A stretch of DNA of 64,000 nucleotides from Solirubrobacterales bacterium (GCA_021155855.1 JAJNAZ010000002.1:1-64000); one strand, 5' to 3'; positions 1 through 11,535 are shown, counted from the first letter of the stretch. The notes: a model not told the origin generated them from the letters alone. Numbers and translations: made by a program.

Positions 1-170
1 ATCAGCGTCCCGGCGACGTCGGCCTCGAACACCATGTTCGCCTTGTCGGTCTCGATCTCCACCAGCTCGTCGCCGAGCGCGACCTCGTCGCCGACCGCCT
101 TCATCCACTTGAGGATCGTCCCCTCCTCCATCGAGTCCGAGAGCCGGGGCATGACGATCTCCTCGGCCAT
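1..170 (-). CDS. pdhC: Dihydrolipoamide acyltransferase (E2), N-terminal lipoyl domain, partial (runs off window)
   Basis: Reverse-strand translation MAEEIVMPRLSDSMEEGTILKWMKAVGDEVALGDELVEIETDKANMVFEADVAGTL is a lipoyl domain with the ETDKA lipoylation motif; it directly follows E1 beta. Confidence 0.93.
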   Translation of the reverse strand, partial: MAEEIVMPRLSDSMEEGTILKWMKAVGDEVALGDELVEIETDKANMVFEADVAGTL

Positions 171-1159
171 CAGGTCGCCCCCTCGGTCGTCGCGAGGGCG
201 GCGCTGACGATGTGCTCGGCGTGTGGGATCGCCGACTGCTCGAGCCGCTTCGAGTAGGGCATCGGCACGTCGGCGCCGGTGACCCGCTGGATCGGCGCGT
301 CGAGATGGTCGAAGGCCTGTTCCTGGACCAGCGCCGCGATGTTAGCGCCGACCCCGCCGTGCGGCCAGCCCTCCTCGACCACCACCAGCCGGTTGGTCTT
401 CCGCACCGACTCGAGGATCGTGTCGAGATCGAGCGGTCGCAGGGTCCGCGGGTCGATCAGCTCAGCCTCGACTCCGTGCTCGTGGGCGAGCGTCTTCGCC
501 GCCTGCTCGGCGATGTGCGCCATCCGCAGTATGCCGATGATGGTCACGTCGGTTCCCTCGCGCCGGATCGCTGCCTCGCCGAACTTGAGGATCTGATCCC
601 CGTCGTCGGCGACGTCGCCGCGGGCCCCGTAGAGGGTCTCGTGCTCGATGAAGATCACCGGGTTGTCGTCGCGGATAGACGCCTTCAGCAGGCCCTTGCC
701 GTCGGCGGGCGTCGACGGGCAGGCGACCAGCAGGCCGGGGATCTGCAGGAACATCGCCTCGAAGCTGTGCGAGTGGGTGGGGCCGAGCTGGTGGCCGCCG
801 CCGCCGGGCATCCGGATCACGATCGGCACCCTTGCGTGGCCGTTGAACATGTACGGGATCGCGGCGGCGTGGTTGATGATCTGGTCGAAGGCGAGCAGCG
901 AGAAGTTGACCGTCATCAGCTCGACGATCGGCCGCAGCCCTCCCATCGCCGAGCCGACTCCGACGCCGACGATCGTGTTCTCGGAGATCGGCGTGTCGCG
1001 GACCCGCTTCTCGCCGAACTCGTCAAGCAGCCCCTCGGTGACCTTGAACGCTCCCTGAAAGACACCGACGTCCTCACCCATCACGTAGACGCTCTCGTCG
1101 CGGCGCATCTCCTCCGCCATCGCGTCGCGCAGCGCCTCGCGCATTCGCAGGACGCTCAT
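170..1159 (-). CDS. pdhB: Pyruvate dehydrogenase E1 component, beta subunit
   Basis: 329 aa ORF; transketolase-like MREALRDAMAEEMRRDESVYVMGEDVG...; overlaps the E1 alpha start. Confidence 0.95.
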   Translation of the reverse strand: MSVLRMREALRDAMAEEMRRDESVYVMGEDVGVFQGAFKVTEGLLDEFGEKRVRDTPISENTIVGVGVGSAMGGLRPIVELMTVNFSLLAFDQIINHAAAIPYMFNGHARVPIVIRMPGGGGHQLGPTHSHSFEAMFLQIPGLLVACPSTPADGKGLLKASIRDDNPVIFIEHETLYGARGDVADDGDQILKFGEAAIRREGTDVTIIGILRMAHIAEQAAKTLAHEHGVEAELIDPRTLRPLDLDTILESVRKTNRLVVVEEGWPHGGVGANIAALVQEQAFDHLDAPIQRVTGADVPMPYSKRLEQSAIPHAEHIVSAALATTEGAT

Positions 1160-2451
1160 CCGGCGCCGTCCTCCGATTCGGGCCCGCCCGCGCCGGGATC
1201 GGGCGCATCCTCGTCCGGTTCGCCCTCCCCGCGTTCGTCGAACGCCGCGTCCTCGTCCCGCGCGGCGGCCTCCTCGCCCTCACGGTGCCCGGTCTGCGCG
1301 GCCTGACCCGCGTAGGCGGCGCCGGCCTCGGCGAGCTTCTTCGCCTCGCCCTCGAGTCGCTCGCGCTCATGCTCACCGCGGAACGGCTGCGGCGCCCGCT
1401 CGTCCACCGCATACCACCCCGGCACCTGATCGCCGACCACGTAGAGGTTGTCGTAGAGCGAGTCCAGCGACGGCTCCGGCGAGGCGTCGGCGAACTCGAC
1501 CGCCTCCCGCACCTGCGTGTCGACCCGCTCGCGTATTGCCTCGCGCTCGCCATTCGTCAGCACGCCTTCGGCCTCGAGCCGGTCGGCGAACGCCTCGATC
1601 GGATCCTTGCGGCGCCACTCCTCGACCTCCTCCTTGGTCCGGTAGACCTCCGGATCGGCGGCGGAGTGGCCTCGGTAGCGGTATGTGAACGCCTCGACCA
1701 GGGTCGGCTTGCGATCCTCGCGGGCGATTCGCAGGTGCTCGGTGACCGTCTCGCGCATCGCCAGCACGTCCATCCCGTCGGCGCGGACCCCCGGCACGCC
1801 TAGGCCCTCGGCCTTCTTCGAGAAGTCGGTGACCGCGGAGTGTCGCTCGACCGCGGTTCCCATTCCGTAGAGGTTGTTCTCGAGGATGAACACCACCGGC
1901 AGGCTCCAGAGGGCCGCCAGGTTCATCGTCTCGCCGAAGTTTCCCGTGTTGGAGGCGCCGTCGCCGAACATGCACACGGTGACCTCGTCGCTGTCGGTGT
2001 AGTCGCATGAGAGCCCCAGACCGGCGGCCAGCGGCAGGTTGCCGCCGACGATCCCGTAGCCGCCCATGAAGCGGCGCTCGCGGTCGAAGATGTGCATCGA
2101 GCCGCCGCGCCCGCGCGAGGTCCCGTCCTCGCGGCCGAACAGCTCCGCCATCACGTTCTTGGGGTCGGTGCCGCGCGCGATTGCATGGCCGTGCGTTCGA
2201 TAGGTACCGATCAGATAGTCCTCGGGCCGCATCACCGAGGTTGTGCCGACGATCGTCGCCTCCTCGCCGCTTGCCAGGTGCAAAAAGCCGCCGGCCTTCG
2301 CGCGCTGGTACTGGCGACCGGCCTCCTCCTCGAAGCGACGGATCAGCGCCATCGTCTCCAGCAGTTCGAGGCAGGTGTCGCGGTCGGGAAGCGGGCGCGC
2401 CCCGCTTGCCGCGCCATCCTTCGTTGCCGTCTTCACCGCTTCCTCAGCCAC
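1156..2451 (-). CDS. pdhA: Pyruvate dehydrogenase E1 component, alpha subunit
   Basis: TPP-binding motif GDGASNTGNFGETMNLAALW; RYRGHSAADP; C-terminal acidic low-complexity tail. Confidence 0.95.
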   Translation of the reverse strand: MAEEAVKTATKDGAASGARPLPDRDTCLELLETMALIRRFEEEAGRQYQRAKAGGFLHLASGEEATIVGTTSVMRPEDYLIGTYRTHGHAIARGTDPKNVMAELFGREDGTSRGRGGSMHIFDRERRFMGGYGIVGGNLPLAAGLGLSCDYTDSDEVTVCMFGDGASNTGNFGETMNLAALWSLPVVFILENNLYGMGTAVERHSAVTDFSKKAEGLGVPGVRADGMDVLAMRETVTEHLRIAREDRKPTLVEAFTYRYRGHSAADPEVYRTKEEVEEWRRKDPIEAFADRLEAEGVLTNGEREAIRERVDTQVREAVEFADASPEPSLDSLYDNLYVVGDQVPGWYAVDERAPQPFRGEHERERLEGEAKKLAEAGAAYAGQAAQTGHREGEEAAARDEDAAFDERGEGEPDEDAPDPGAGGPESEDGAG

Positions 2452-2467
2452 CCGTCCGCAACATAGC

Positions 2468-3067
2468 TCAATGGCTCCGGCCCACAGCGTCGGCCGCCTG
2501 GTCGAGGCGATCGTCGCCCCAGAAGACCTGGTCGCCGAAGACGATGCTCGGCACGCCGATCACCCCGAGGTCGCCGGCGCGCTCGGTCGCCTCGCGCAGC
2601 CGCCGCTTGACCGCGTCACGTGCGACAGCGGTCCCGAGTGCCCGCGGGTGCAGCTCTGATGAGGCGGCGGCGAGGTAGACGTTGTCGGGATCGGTGAGGT
2701 CACGGCCGGCGGCGAACGCCTGACGGAAGGCGGCGAGCGAAAACGAGACCGTCCGGCCGATCTCCTTGGCGAAGGTTGCGGCGCGCATCGCGAACAGGGT
2801 GTTACCCGGAAACGGATTCGGCCACCGAATCGGCGGCAGGCCGTAGGCGGAGGCGCGGCGCTCGACCTCACGCAGGCCCTGCTCGCGACCGGCGCCGTTC
2901 GCCCACGAAGCGCGATCGAAGCGTCGGAACAGGCCCCCGAGGAGCACCGGCTGCCACTCGGGCGGCTCGGCGCCCGCGGCCTCGAACACCGACGCGATCC
3001 GCTCGCCGGCGAGGTATGCATATGGGGAGCCGAGGTCGTAGAAGAACAGCGGACGCTGGGCGCTCAA
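2468..3067 (-). CDS. DsbA-family / 2-hydroxychromene-2-carboxylate isomerase-like protein
   Basis: FFYDLGSPYAYLAGERI start and GVIGVPSIVFGDQVFWGDDRLD end are typical of the family. Confidence 0.8.
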   Translation of the reverse strand: MSAQRPLFFYDLGSPYAYLAGERIASVFEAAGAEPPEWQPVLLGGLFRRFDRASWANGAGREQGLREVERRASAYGLPPIRWPNPFPGNTLFAMRAATFAKEIGRTVSFSLAAFRQAFAAGRDLTDPDNVYLAAASSELHPRALGTAVARDAVKRRLREATERAGDLGVIGVPSIVFGDQVFWGDDRLDQAADAVGRSH

Positions 3068-3071
3068 GGCG

Positions 3072-4439
3072 CTACTGGTGGGTCGCCCAGCCGTCGACCG
3101 CGCGGGCCGCGTCGAGCACCGCCTCGGAGATCGTCGGATGTGCGTGCACGATCCGAGCGAGCTCTTGGTAACCGCCCTCGAGCGCGATCGTGTCGACGAG
3201 CTCGGCGATCATGTCGCAGGCGCGGTTGCCAACCACGTGGGCTCCGACGATCTCCCCGTACTCGGAGTCGGCGACGATCTTGACGATCCCGTCGCGATCG
3301 TCGTAGACGGTGCCCGCGCCAACCGCCCCGAGCTTGAAGCGGCCGACCTTCACCTTCTTGCCGGCCTCCTTGGCTTGCGCCTCGGTCATCCCTACGCTCG
3401 CCACCTGAGGGTGGCAGAAGGTCGCGCCCGGGACGAGATCGGGGTCGACCGGGTGCGTAGGCGCGCCGGCCACCGTCTCGACCGCCACCACGCCTTCCTC
3501 CATCGCCTTGTGGGCCAGCGCGGCGCCGCGGACCAGGTCGCCGATCGCGTACACCTTCGGGTTCGAGGTCCGCTGGACCTCATCGATCTCGATCTTGCCG
3601 CCGTCGCCCGTCGCAACGCCGGCGGCGTCGAGCCCGAGCCCCTCGGTGTCGGGGGCGCGCCCCCCCGCGATGCACAGATAGTCGACCTCGATCGCCTGCT
3701 CGCCGATCATGGCCTTGACCGACTTCGCGCCTGCGTCGACATCGGAGATCGGGGTGCCGGTGAGAACCTCGACTCCCTGCTTCTTGAACGTGCGCTCGAC
3801 CACGCGGACGACATCCTTGTCCTCGGCGGGGAGGATCTGGTCCAGCATCTCGACCAGGATCACCTCGACCCCGTACCGGATGTAGGCGGAGGCGATCTCG
3901 GCCCCCGAGGCGCCGGCGCCGACCACGGCGATCTTCGTCGGCAGCTTGGGCAGCGACCAGGCGCCCCAGGTGTCGACGACCCGCTCCGAGAACTCGGCGC
4001 CGGGGATCGCCAGCGCGACCGAGCCGGTCGCCAGTACGACGGCTTTGGCCTCGTGGGTCTCGTTCCCGACGACGACGTTGGCATCGGCGTCGAGCGAGCC
4101 CTCGCCCTGGATCCAGGTGACCTTGTTCTTGTCCCAGAGCATCTTCACGCCGCCCGAGAGGGTCTCCGAGACCTTCGCCCGCCGCTCGGCGAGCGCCTCC
4201 CAGTCCAGCGACGCGTCCTTGACCTTGACCCCGAGCTCGGCCGAGTTCTGAGCGTGGTCGAGGAGCTCGGCCGTGTGCAGCATCGTCTTCGCCGGGATGC
4301 AGGCGTAGTTGAGGCAGCGCCCGCCCGGCTTGTCCTTCTCGACGACGGCCGTCTTCAGGCCCAGCTGGGCGGAGCGGATCGCGGCGACATAGCCGCCGGG
4401 ACCGCCCCCGATCACGATCACGTCATAGGAGTCAGCCAT
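3072..4439 (-). CDS. lpdA: Dihydrolipoyl dehydrogenase
   Basis: GGGPGGYVAAIRSAQLG, GGRCLNYACIPAK redox motif, HAHPTISEAVLDA. Confidence 0.95.
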   Translation of the reverse strand: MADSYDVIVIGGGPGGYVAAIRSAQLGLKTAVVEKDKPGGRCLNYACIPAKTMLHTAELLDHAQNSAELGVKVKDASLDWEALAERRAKVSETLSGGVKMLWDKNKVTWIQGEGSLDADANVVVGNETHEAKAVVLATGSVALAIPGAEFSERVVDTWGAWSLPKLPTKIAVVGAGASGAEIASAYIRYGVEVILVEMLDQILPAEDKDVVRVVERTFKKQGVEVLTGTPISDVDAGAKSVKAMIGEQAIEVDYLCIAGGRAPDTEGLGLDAAGVATGDGGKIEIDEVQRTSNPKVYAIGDLVRGAALAHKAMEEGVVAVETVAGAPTHPVDPDLVPGATFCHPQVASVGMTEAQAKEAGKKVKVGRFKLGAVGAGTVYDDRDGIVKIVADSEYGEIVGAHVVGNRACDMIAELVDTIALEGGYQELARIVHAHPTISEAVLDAARAVDGWATHQ

Positions 4440-4469
4440 GCCGCGACTCTATCTACCCAAGTTCGGCGG

Positions 4470-5027
4470 TCATTCACTCCGCCGCCGCTCCGGCATCTGA
4501 ATCCGCGCCATCGCCTTGATCATGAAGTAGAACAGCGCGCCGGCGCCCGCGATCAGCACCGTCGTGCCGACCGCTTGCACCCACTCGGTCGCCTGCAGCA
4601 GGCCGAGCGAGGCGGCGACCAGCACCAGCACCAGCAACGCCTGGAAGCCGAGCACCGCCCAGTACCGGGCCCTCCACATCCCCCAGGTCATCGTCCCCAT
4701 GAGCGCGACGACAGCGATCACCGAAAGCACCGGAGCCTGGTCCTCCCCCTGCTCGATCCCGTCGCTGCCGATCCTGGTCACCTCGATCCCAACGGCGTAG
4801 CCGATGATCGTCGAGACGGCGATCAGAGCCGAGATCACGGCGCCGATCGTGACCACGGCCGGCCGCTCGCCCGGGGCCAGCGGCTCCAGCGCCTCGCGCG
4901 CGGCCTCGTTGCGGGCCTCGCTGCGGGCCGCCATCGCCTCCCGTCGGGCCGCCTGCTCGGCCCGGCGCTCGGCCGAGCGGTCCTTACGCTTGTGACGCTG
5001 GCTTCGCTTTCGCTCGCGGCTGGCCAT
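4470..5027 (-). CDS. Membrane protein of unknown function with basic, charged N-terminus
   Basis: MASRERKRSQRHKRKDRSAERRAEQAARREAM... followed by about 4 hydrophobic segments; start chosen at the internal ATG. Confidence 0.6.
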   Translation of the reverse strand: MASRERKRSQRHKRKDRSAERRAEQAARREAMAARSEARNEAAREALEPLAPGERPAVVTIGAVISALIAVSTIIGYAVGIEVTRIGSDGIEQGEDQAPVLSVIAVVALMGTMTWGMWRARYWAVLGFQALLVLVLVAASLGLLQATEWVQAVGTTVLIAGAGALFYFMIKAMARIQMPERRRSE

Positions 5028-5038
5028 CCAGGCGTCCA

Positions 5039-6079
5039 CTATCCCAGCGCAGCTCGCAGCTCGCGGGCGGCCGCCTCGGGGTCGGGCGCATCGCGAATCG
5101 CTCGCACGACCACGATCCTCCGCGCGCCGGCGCGGGCAAGCTCGCCGACGTTCGACGCGTCGATGCCGCCGATCGCAAACCACGGCGTTTCCGGCCCGGC
5201 CTTCGCCGCGTGACGGACGAGCTCGAGCCCGGCGGCGGGCCGCCCTTCCTTCGTCGGCGTCTCCCAGACCGGCCCGACGCTGATCTGGTCGGGCCGTTGC
5301 CCGCCGAGCGCGCTGAGCGCGGCGTCGAACTGCGCCGGCGAGTGTGTCGAGAGGCCGACGACAACCGCCTCGCCGACGATCCTCCGCGCCTCAGCCACCG
5401 GCGTGTCGTCCTGGCCCACGTGGACGCCATCGGCGTCGCAGGCCGAAACCAGATCCGGGCGGTCGTTGAGAACGAACAGCGCGCCGTGGCGGTCGGCGAC
5501 CTCACGAAAAGCGGTTGCCGCCCCGACCAGCTGCTCGGCGTCGATCCGCTTGTCGCGCAGTTGGACGATCTCCGCCCCCCCGCGCAGAGCCGCGTCGAGT
5601 AGCGGGCCGGGGTCGGATCCCGCCGGGCGCGCCTCGCAGACGAAGTACAGGCGGGCCTCGGCCATCGCTTGTCGTCGGCCCGCGAGCAGCGCCTCGTCGA
5701 AGCTCTGGTGGAAGGTGAGCTCGCTGATCCGCTCGCTTGCGAACGAGACGAGCCACCCCGCGCGGGCGTCCATCGACAGCCCCGTCGCCGGCCCCTGGCC
5801 GCTGATCCGGGTCTCGACCACGACCCGCCCGCCTCCCGCCGTGCGGATCCGCAGCCGCTCCCAGCTGACACCGCCGACCTCCTCCCACTGCCGCTGAAAG
5901 GCACGCCAGCTGGCGCGGAACTCCTCGCGACCCTTGGTCCGTTCGCGCCCCCAGGGTGCGTTCGAGTTGCGACGGTCGACGACCAGGTCCTCGGTGGTCA
6001 GCTCGAGCGCGCCCTCAATCTCGCCGCCCTCCATGAAGTCGAAGTAGCGAACGACCCGCTCGCGTTTCGCCCGTTCCAT
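5039..6079 (-). CDS. thiE: Fusion protein: N-terminal SnoaL/NTF2-like domain + C-terminal thiamine-phosphate synthase
   Basis: C-terminal half RLYFVCEARP...EIVQLRDKR...FVLNDRPDLVSACDADGVHVGQDD...ISVGPVWETPTK is ThiE; the N-terminal ~135 aa look like an NTF2 fold. Confidence 0.85.
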   Translation of the reverse strand: MERAKRERVVRYFDFMEGGEIEGALELTTEDLVVDRRNSNAPWGRERTKGREEFRASWRAFQRQWEEVGGVSWERLRIRTAGGGRVVVETRISGQGPATGLSMDARAGWLVSFASERISELTFHQSFDEALLAGRRQAMAEARLYFVCEARPAGSDPGPLLDAALRGGAEIVQLRDKRIDAEQLVGAATAFREVADRHGALFVLNDRPDLVSACDADGVHVGQDDTPVAEARRIVGEAVVVGLSTHSPAQFDAALSALGGQRPDQISVGPVWETPTKEGRPAAGLELVRHAAKAGPETPWFAIGGIDASNVGELARAGARRIVVVRAIRDAPDPEAAARELRAALG

Positions 6080-6104
6080 CTCCGGGGAGTATCTTGAAGG
6101 AGAA

Positions 6105-6187
6105 CGGGAGCCCGACCAGTGGGCTGAGAGGGCGGCGACGGGCCGCCGACCGTCTGAACCTGATCCGGGTAATGCCGGCGCAGGGAC
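6105..6187 (+). promoter_or_regulatory. TPP (THI-box) riboswitch
   Basis: GGGAGCCC...GGGCTGAGAGGG...CCGTCTGAACCTGATCCGGGTAATGCCGGCGCAGGGA matches conserved THI-box positions; directly upstream of thiO. Confidence 0.95.
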
Positions 6188-6224
6188 GATGCGAGGTCCG
6201 CCGCCCGGGAGAGGAGCAGCGCCC

Positions 6225-7336
6225 GTGGCAGCAGGACACAGCGATCACTACGACGTAATCGTCGTCGGAGCCGGTGTCGTCGGCCTTTCCTGTGCCTGGC
6301 GCACGGCCGAGCGCGGGCTGCGCGTCCTGGTGATCGAGCGTGCCCGTCCCGGCGCCGGCGCCTCCAACGTCGCCGCCGGAATGCTGGCCCCGGTCGGCGA
6401 GGCCACCTGGGGCGAGGACCGGCTGCTCGACCTGGCGCTCGAGTCGCACCGCCTCTGGCCGCGTTTCGCCGAGGAGCTCGCGGCCGCGGCCGGCGGCGAG
6501 ATCGGCTATCTCGACCTCGGAGCCCTGCACGTCGCCCTCGATCGCGACGAGGCCGCCGAGCTTCGCCGTCGCTTCGAGCTCATGCGATCGCTCGACCTCG
6601 AAGCCGACTGGGCCCGGCCTCGCGCCTGCCGCGAGCTCGAGCCCGGGCTCGGCTCGGTCACCGCCGGCGTCCACGCGCCCCATGAGACCGCGGTCGACCC
6701 GCGCTCGTTGATCGTCGCGCTGGCCGCCGCATTCGAGGCCGCGGGGGGGAGGCTCGAGGTCGCCGAGGTCACCGCAGCCGTGCTCGACCGCGAGCGGTTC
6801 GCCGGGGTGCGCACGCAGGACGGCCGCGAGCACCGCGCTCGAGCCACAGTGCTCGCTGCGGGGTCCTGGTCGGCGGCGGAGTGGCTGCCGGCCGAGGCGA
6901 GGCCGTCGATTCGCCCGGTCAAGGGTCAGATCCTCACCCTTCGCGGCCCGGCCTCGGAGCCGGTCTGCGAACGGATCGTGGTCGGCGAGCGGGTCTATCT
7001 CGTGCCTCGGGAGGACGGACGGCTAATCGTCGGCGCGACCATCGAGGAACAGGGCTTCGACACCCGGATCACCGCCGGTGGCGTCCACGAGTTGCTTCGC
7101 GAGGCCTACCGAGCGCTGCCCGACGTGGCCGAGCTCGAGCTGGTCGAGGCGAACGCAGGCCTGCGGCCGACCACGCCCGACAACCTGCCGCTGATCGGCG
7201 CCGGGGAGGTCGCCGGCCTCTTGCTCGCAACCGGCCACTACCGCAACGGGATCCTGCTCGCCCCGGTCACCGCCGAACGGATCGCCGAGATGCTGGAGAG
7301 CGGGCACCCGGAGCCGGTGGCGGAGGTGGCCGCTCG

Positions 7337-7340
<4 letters not shown>
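6225..7340 (+). CDS. thiO: Glycine oxidase
   Basis: FAD motif DVIVVGAGVVGLSCAWRTAERG; downstream of TPP riboswitch; GTG start at 6225 preferred over ATG 6189, which abuts the riboswitch. Confidence 0.88.
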
Positions 7341-8348
<1,008 letters not shown>

Positions 8349-8393
8349 GGAGCAGGGTTCGTCGCCCGCGATCGCCGGGTACCGGGGGCCTCG

Positions 8394-10040
8394 ATGGCAA
8401 AGCTGACCCTCGGCCCGCTGCTGCGATACGTCGGCGAGACCGAGGCGGTGATCTGGGTCGAGACCGACGACCCGTGCGAGGTCGAGGTGCTCGGCCATAC
8501 CGCGCGCACCTTCTGCGTCCGCGGTCATCACTATGCGCTCGTGATCGTCGACGGGCTCGAGCCGGGCTCGACGCGCGAGTACGAGGTGGCGCTCGACGGC
8601 AGGCGCCGCTGGCCCGAGCCGGACAGCGAGTTTCCGCCCAGCGTGATCCGCACGCTCGGCGGCGAGGGCCCGCTGCGCATGTGCTTCGGCTCCTGCCGGG
8701 TCTCGCTGCCCCACCACCCGCCCTACACCCTGCCCAAGGACGAGTACCCCGAGGCGCGCGAGTTCGACGCCCTGTTCTCGCTCACCCAGGAGATGCGCGA
8801 GGAACCGCCCGAGCGCTGGCCGCTGGTGCTGATGATGCTCGGGGATCAGGTTTACGCCGACGAGGTATCGCTGGGGACGCTCGCCTTCATCAAGAGCCGC
8901 CGCGACGTCCGCAAGCCGCCCGGCGAGGAGGTGGCCGGCTTCGAGGAGTTCACGCGGCTGTATCAGGAGTCGTGGAGCGATCCGGCGATCCGCTGGCTGT
9001 TCTCGACCGTCTCCTGCTCGATGGTCGTCGACGACCACGACATCAACGACGACTGGAACATCTCCGCTGCCTGGGTCGCGGAGATGAATGAGGTGGAGTG
9101 GTGGCCGGAGCGCGAGCGCTCCGGAATCGCCGCCTACTGGCTTTATCAGTTCATCGGCAACCTCTCGCCGGCGCTGCTGCGCGAGAGCGAGCTGCTGACC
9201 CGGGTGCGCGAGGCCGACGACGGCTGGGAGATCTTGCGGGCGGTCGCCGAGGACGAACGCGGGCTTCGCGGCGGCGCCCGCTGGAGCTACTGCCGCGATC
9301 TCGATCGGACGCGGCTGTTGGTGGTCGACTCGCGCTGCGGGCGGGTACTGGAGGAGGGCCGGCGCTCGATGCTCGACGAAGGTGAGTGGGACTGGCTCGA
9401 ACGCCACCTCGAGGGTGACTATGACCACATCCTGATCGCGACATCGGACCCGTTCCTGCTCGCGCCCGGCCTCCATCAGATGGAGCGCTGGGGGGAGGCG
9501 GTGTGCGCCGGCGCTTGGGGCGAGCGAGCCGCGGAGTGGGCAGAGAAGCTGCGCCGGGAGCTCGACTTCGACCACTGGGCCGCCTTCGGCGATTCGTTCG
9601 AGCGCCTCGCCGGGTTGATCGAGGGGGCGGCATCCGGTCGCTTCGGCCCGGCGCCGGCCTCGATCACGGTTCTCTCCGGCGACGTCCACCACGCCTATCT
9701 GGCGGAGGTCGCGTTCAGACGTTCCTCCGGGGTCCGAAGCGCTGTCCACCAGGCGGTCTGCTCGCCGTTTCGCAACGCGCTTGACGATCGCGAACGGAAG
9801 GTGATCGGGCTCGGCAACTCCCGCCCGGGGCTGCGCGTCGGCAGAGCGCTGGCGCGCTCGGCGGGGGTGGCGCCGGAGCCGATCCGCTGGCGCCTGGCCG
9901 AGGGACCGTTCTACGACAACCAGGTCGCGACGCTGACGATCGAAGGCCGCCGGGCGCAGCTGAAGCTCGAGCGGACCGTCGGCGACCCCGAGACCGACCG
10001 GCGCGAGCTGCACACCTCGTTCGAGCGCTCGATCGCCTGA
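8394..10040 (+). CDS. PhoD-like alkaline phosphatase D family metallophosphatase
   Basis: CFGSCRVSLP, MMLGDQVYADE, VVDDHDINDDWN, LSGDVHHAYLAEV. Confidence 0.85.
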   Translation: MAKLTLGPLLRYVGETEAVIWVETDDPCEVEVLGHTARTFCVRGHHYALVIVDGLEPGSTREYEVALDGRRRWPEPDSEFPPSVIRTLGGEGPLRMCFGSCRVSLPHHPPYTLPKDEYPEAREFDALFSLTQEMREEPPERWPLVLMMLGDQVYADEVSLGTLAFIKSRRDVRKPPGEEVAGFEEFTRLYQESWSDPAIRWLFSTVSCSMVVDDHDINDDWNISAAWVAEMNEVEWWPERERSGIAAYWLYQFIGNLSPALLRESELLTRVREADDGWEILRAVAEDERGLRGGARWSYCRDLDRTRLLVVDSRCGRVLEEGRRSMLDEGEWDWLERHLEGDYDHILIATSDPFLLAPGLHQMERWGEAVCAGAWGERAAEWAEKLRRELDFDHWAAFGDSFERLAGLIEGAASGRFGPAPASITVLSGDVHHAYLAEVAFRRSSGVRSAVHQAVCSPFRNALDDRERKVIGLGNSRPGLRVGRALARSAGVAPEPIRWRLAEGPFYDNQVATLTIEGRRAQLKLERTVGDPETDRRELHTSFERSIA

Positions 10041-10052
10041 GGCGGCCCTCGC

Positions 10053-11435
10053 TCAGTCGTCCGATTCGACCGGGTGGCCGGCGCGCTCCCAAGTGCCGAC
10101 GCCGCCGTCGGCAACGTGGATGACCCGGTCGAAGCCCTCGCGCTGGAGCAGCGAGGCGGCGAGGCCGCTGCGCTTGCCGCCGCTGCAGATCGTGGCGACG
10201 TCGGCGTCGCGAGGAACCTCGGCCAGCCGTTCGAACAGCTGCGCGTAGGGGATGTTCAGCGACCCGGGGATGTGGCCGGCCGCGAACTCCGAGGCCCCGC
10301 GCACGTCGAGCACCGTGAGCTCATCGCCGCCGGCTAGGCGGTCGGCGAGCCGCTGCGGGTCGAACTTCTCGACCCGCTTCACCGCGCGGCCCTCCGAGCG
10401 CCACGCCGTCATCCCGCCGGCGAGAAAGCCGCGCACCCGCAGCCCCACCGCCGCCAGCAAATCGGCGGCGGCGAGCTCGTAACCGTCGGAGGCGGCGACG
10501 ACGATCAGCTCCGCCTCGGAGGGCACCACCTGGGCGACCTTGGTCGCGAAGCCGGTGTCGTAGGCCGAGGCGCTGATCGCTCCCGGGACGTGGGCCTCGT
10601 CGAATTGGTCGGTGGTTCGCGCGTCGACCAGCAGCGCGCCCTCCGCGATCGCCGTCTCGACCGCGTGCGGGGAGAGCGCCGCCGGGGTCCCAAGCTGCTC
10701 GAGCAACGAGCCGCGGTTGAGGGTGACGACGTACTCGGCGTTCGGCGGCCGGTCACCGAGGCTGGCGACCGCGTCGGCGACGAACGCGGTCTCCGAGGTG
10801 AAGCCCAGCGCCCGATTGTGCTCGATCTCGAAGCCGATCGTCGAGGAGGCCTTGTGGTCGATGCCCGAGCTCCCGCACAGCGAGCCCCCTAGGTGCCCCG
10901 GCCAGACCTCGACGCTGGGCGGGAGGCTGAACACGCGCTCGGTGAGTGAGCGATACAGATCCGCCGCTCCCTTCTTCGGCTCGATCGCGAGATCCGGGCG
11001 GGCGACGTCGCCGACGAACAGCGAGTCCCCGGACAGCAGGGCTACGGGATCGCCTCCGCGACCAGCGTCGCGGAGGAGGAACGCGGTGTGTTCTGGTCGG
11101 TGTCCCGGGGTGTGGATCGCCTCGATCTCGAGCTCGCCGAGCCGCAGCCGCCAGCCGTCGGTGAACGATTCGTGCGGGTAGTCGACGCCGGCGAGCTCGT
11201 GAACGTGGATCGTGGCGCCGGTCGCGCGCGCCAGCCGCCCGTGCCCGGAGACGTGGTCGGCGTGGTTGTGGGTTTCGAGAACATGCTCGATCCGCACCTC
11301 GTGCAGGCGCGAGAGGCGCAGGTAGGGCTCGATATCCCACTGCGGGTCGACCACGGCCGCGACCTGGGCGCCGACGTCGCCGATCAGATACGAGGCACAG
11401 CCCAGATCCTCGTGGACCACCTGCCTGAACAGCAT
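10053..11435 (-). CDS. MBL-fold metallohydrolase with two C-terminal rhodanese domains (persulfide dioxygenase / CstB-like)
   Basis: THNHADH motif, HTPGHRPEHTAF, two rhodanese modules; last one has CSGGKRS active-site loop. Confidence 0.88.
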   Translation of the reverse strand: MLFRQVVHEDLGCASYLIGDVGAQVAAVVDPQWDIEPYLRLSRLHEVRIEHVLETHNHADHVSGHGRLARATGATIHVHELAGVDYPHESFTDGWRLRLGELEIEAIHTPGHRPEHTAFLLRDAGRGGDPVALLSGDSLFVGDVARPDLAIEPKKGAADLYRSLTERVFSLPPSVEVWPGHLGGSLCGSSGIDHKASSTIGFEIEHNRALGFTSETAFVADAVASLGDRPPNAEYVVTLNRGSLLEQLGTPAALSPHAVETAIAEGALLVDARTTDQFDEAHVPGAISASAYDTGFATKVAQVVPSEAELIVVAASDGYELAAADLLAAVGLRVRGFLAGGMTAWRSEGRAVKRVEKFDPQRLADRLAGGDELTVLDVRGASEFAAGHIPGSLNIPYAQLFERLAEVPRDADVATICSGGKRSGLAASLLQREGFDRVIHVADGGVGTWERAGHPVESDD

Positions 11436-11535
11436 CTGCTTACCGAACCTCCTGTTTGCGCGCTCTCCGGGCGTTTGCGGTTCGCAGCCTAGCGCCCGCC
11501 CATCCGTCGCCCCTTCGACCCCGAATCTTCTTTGC

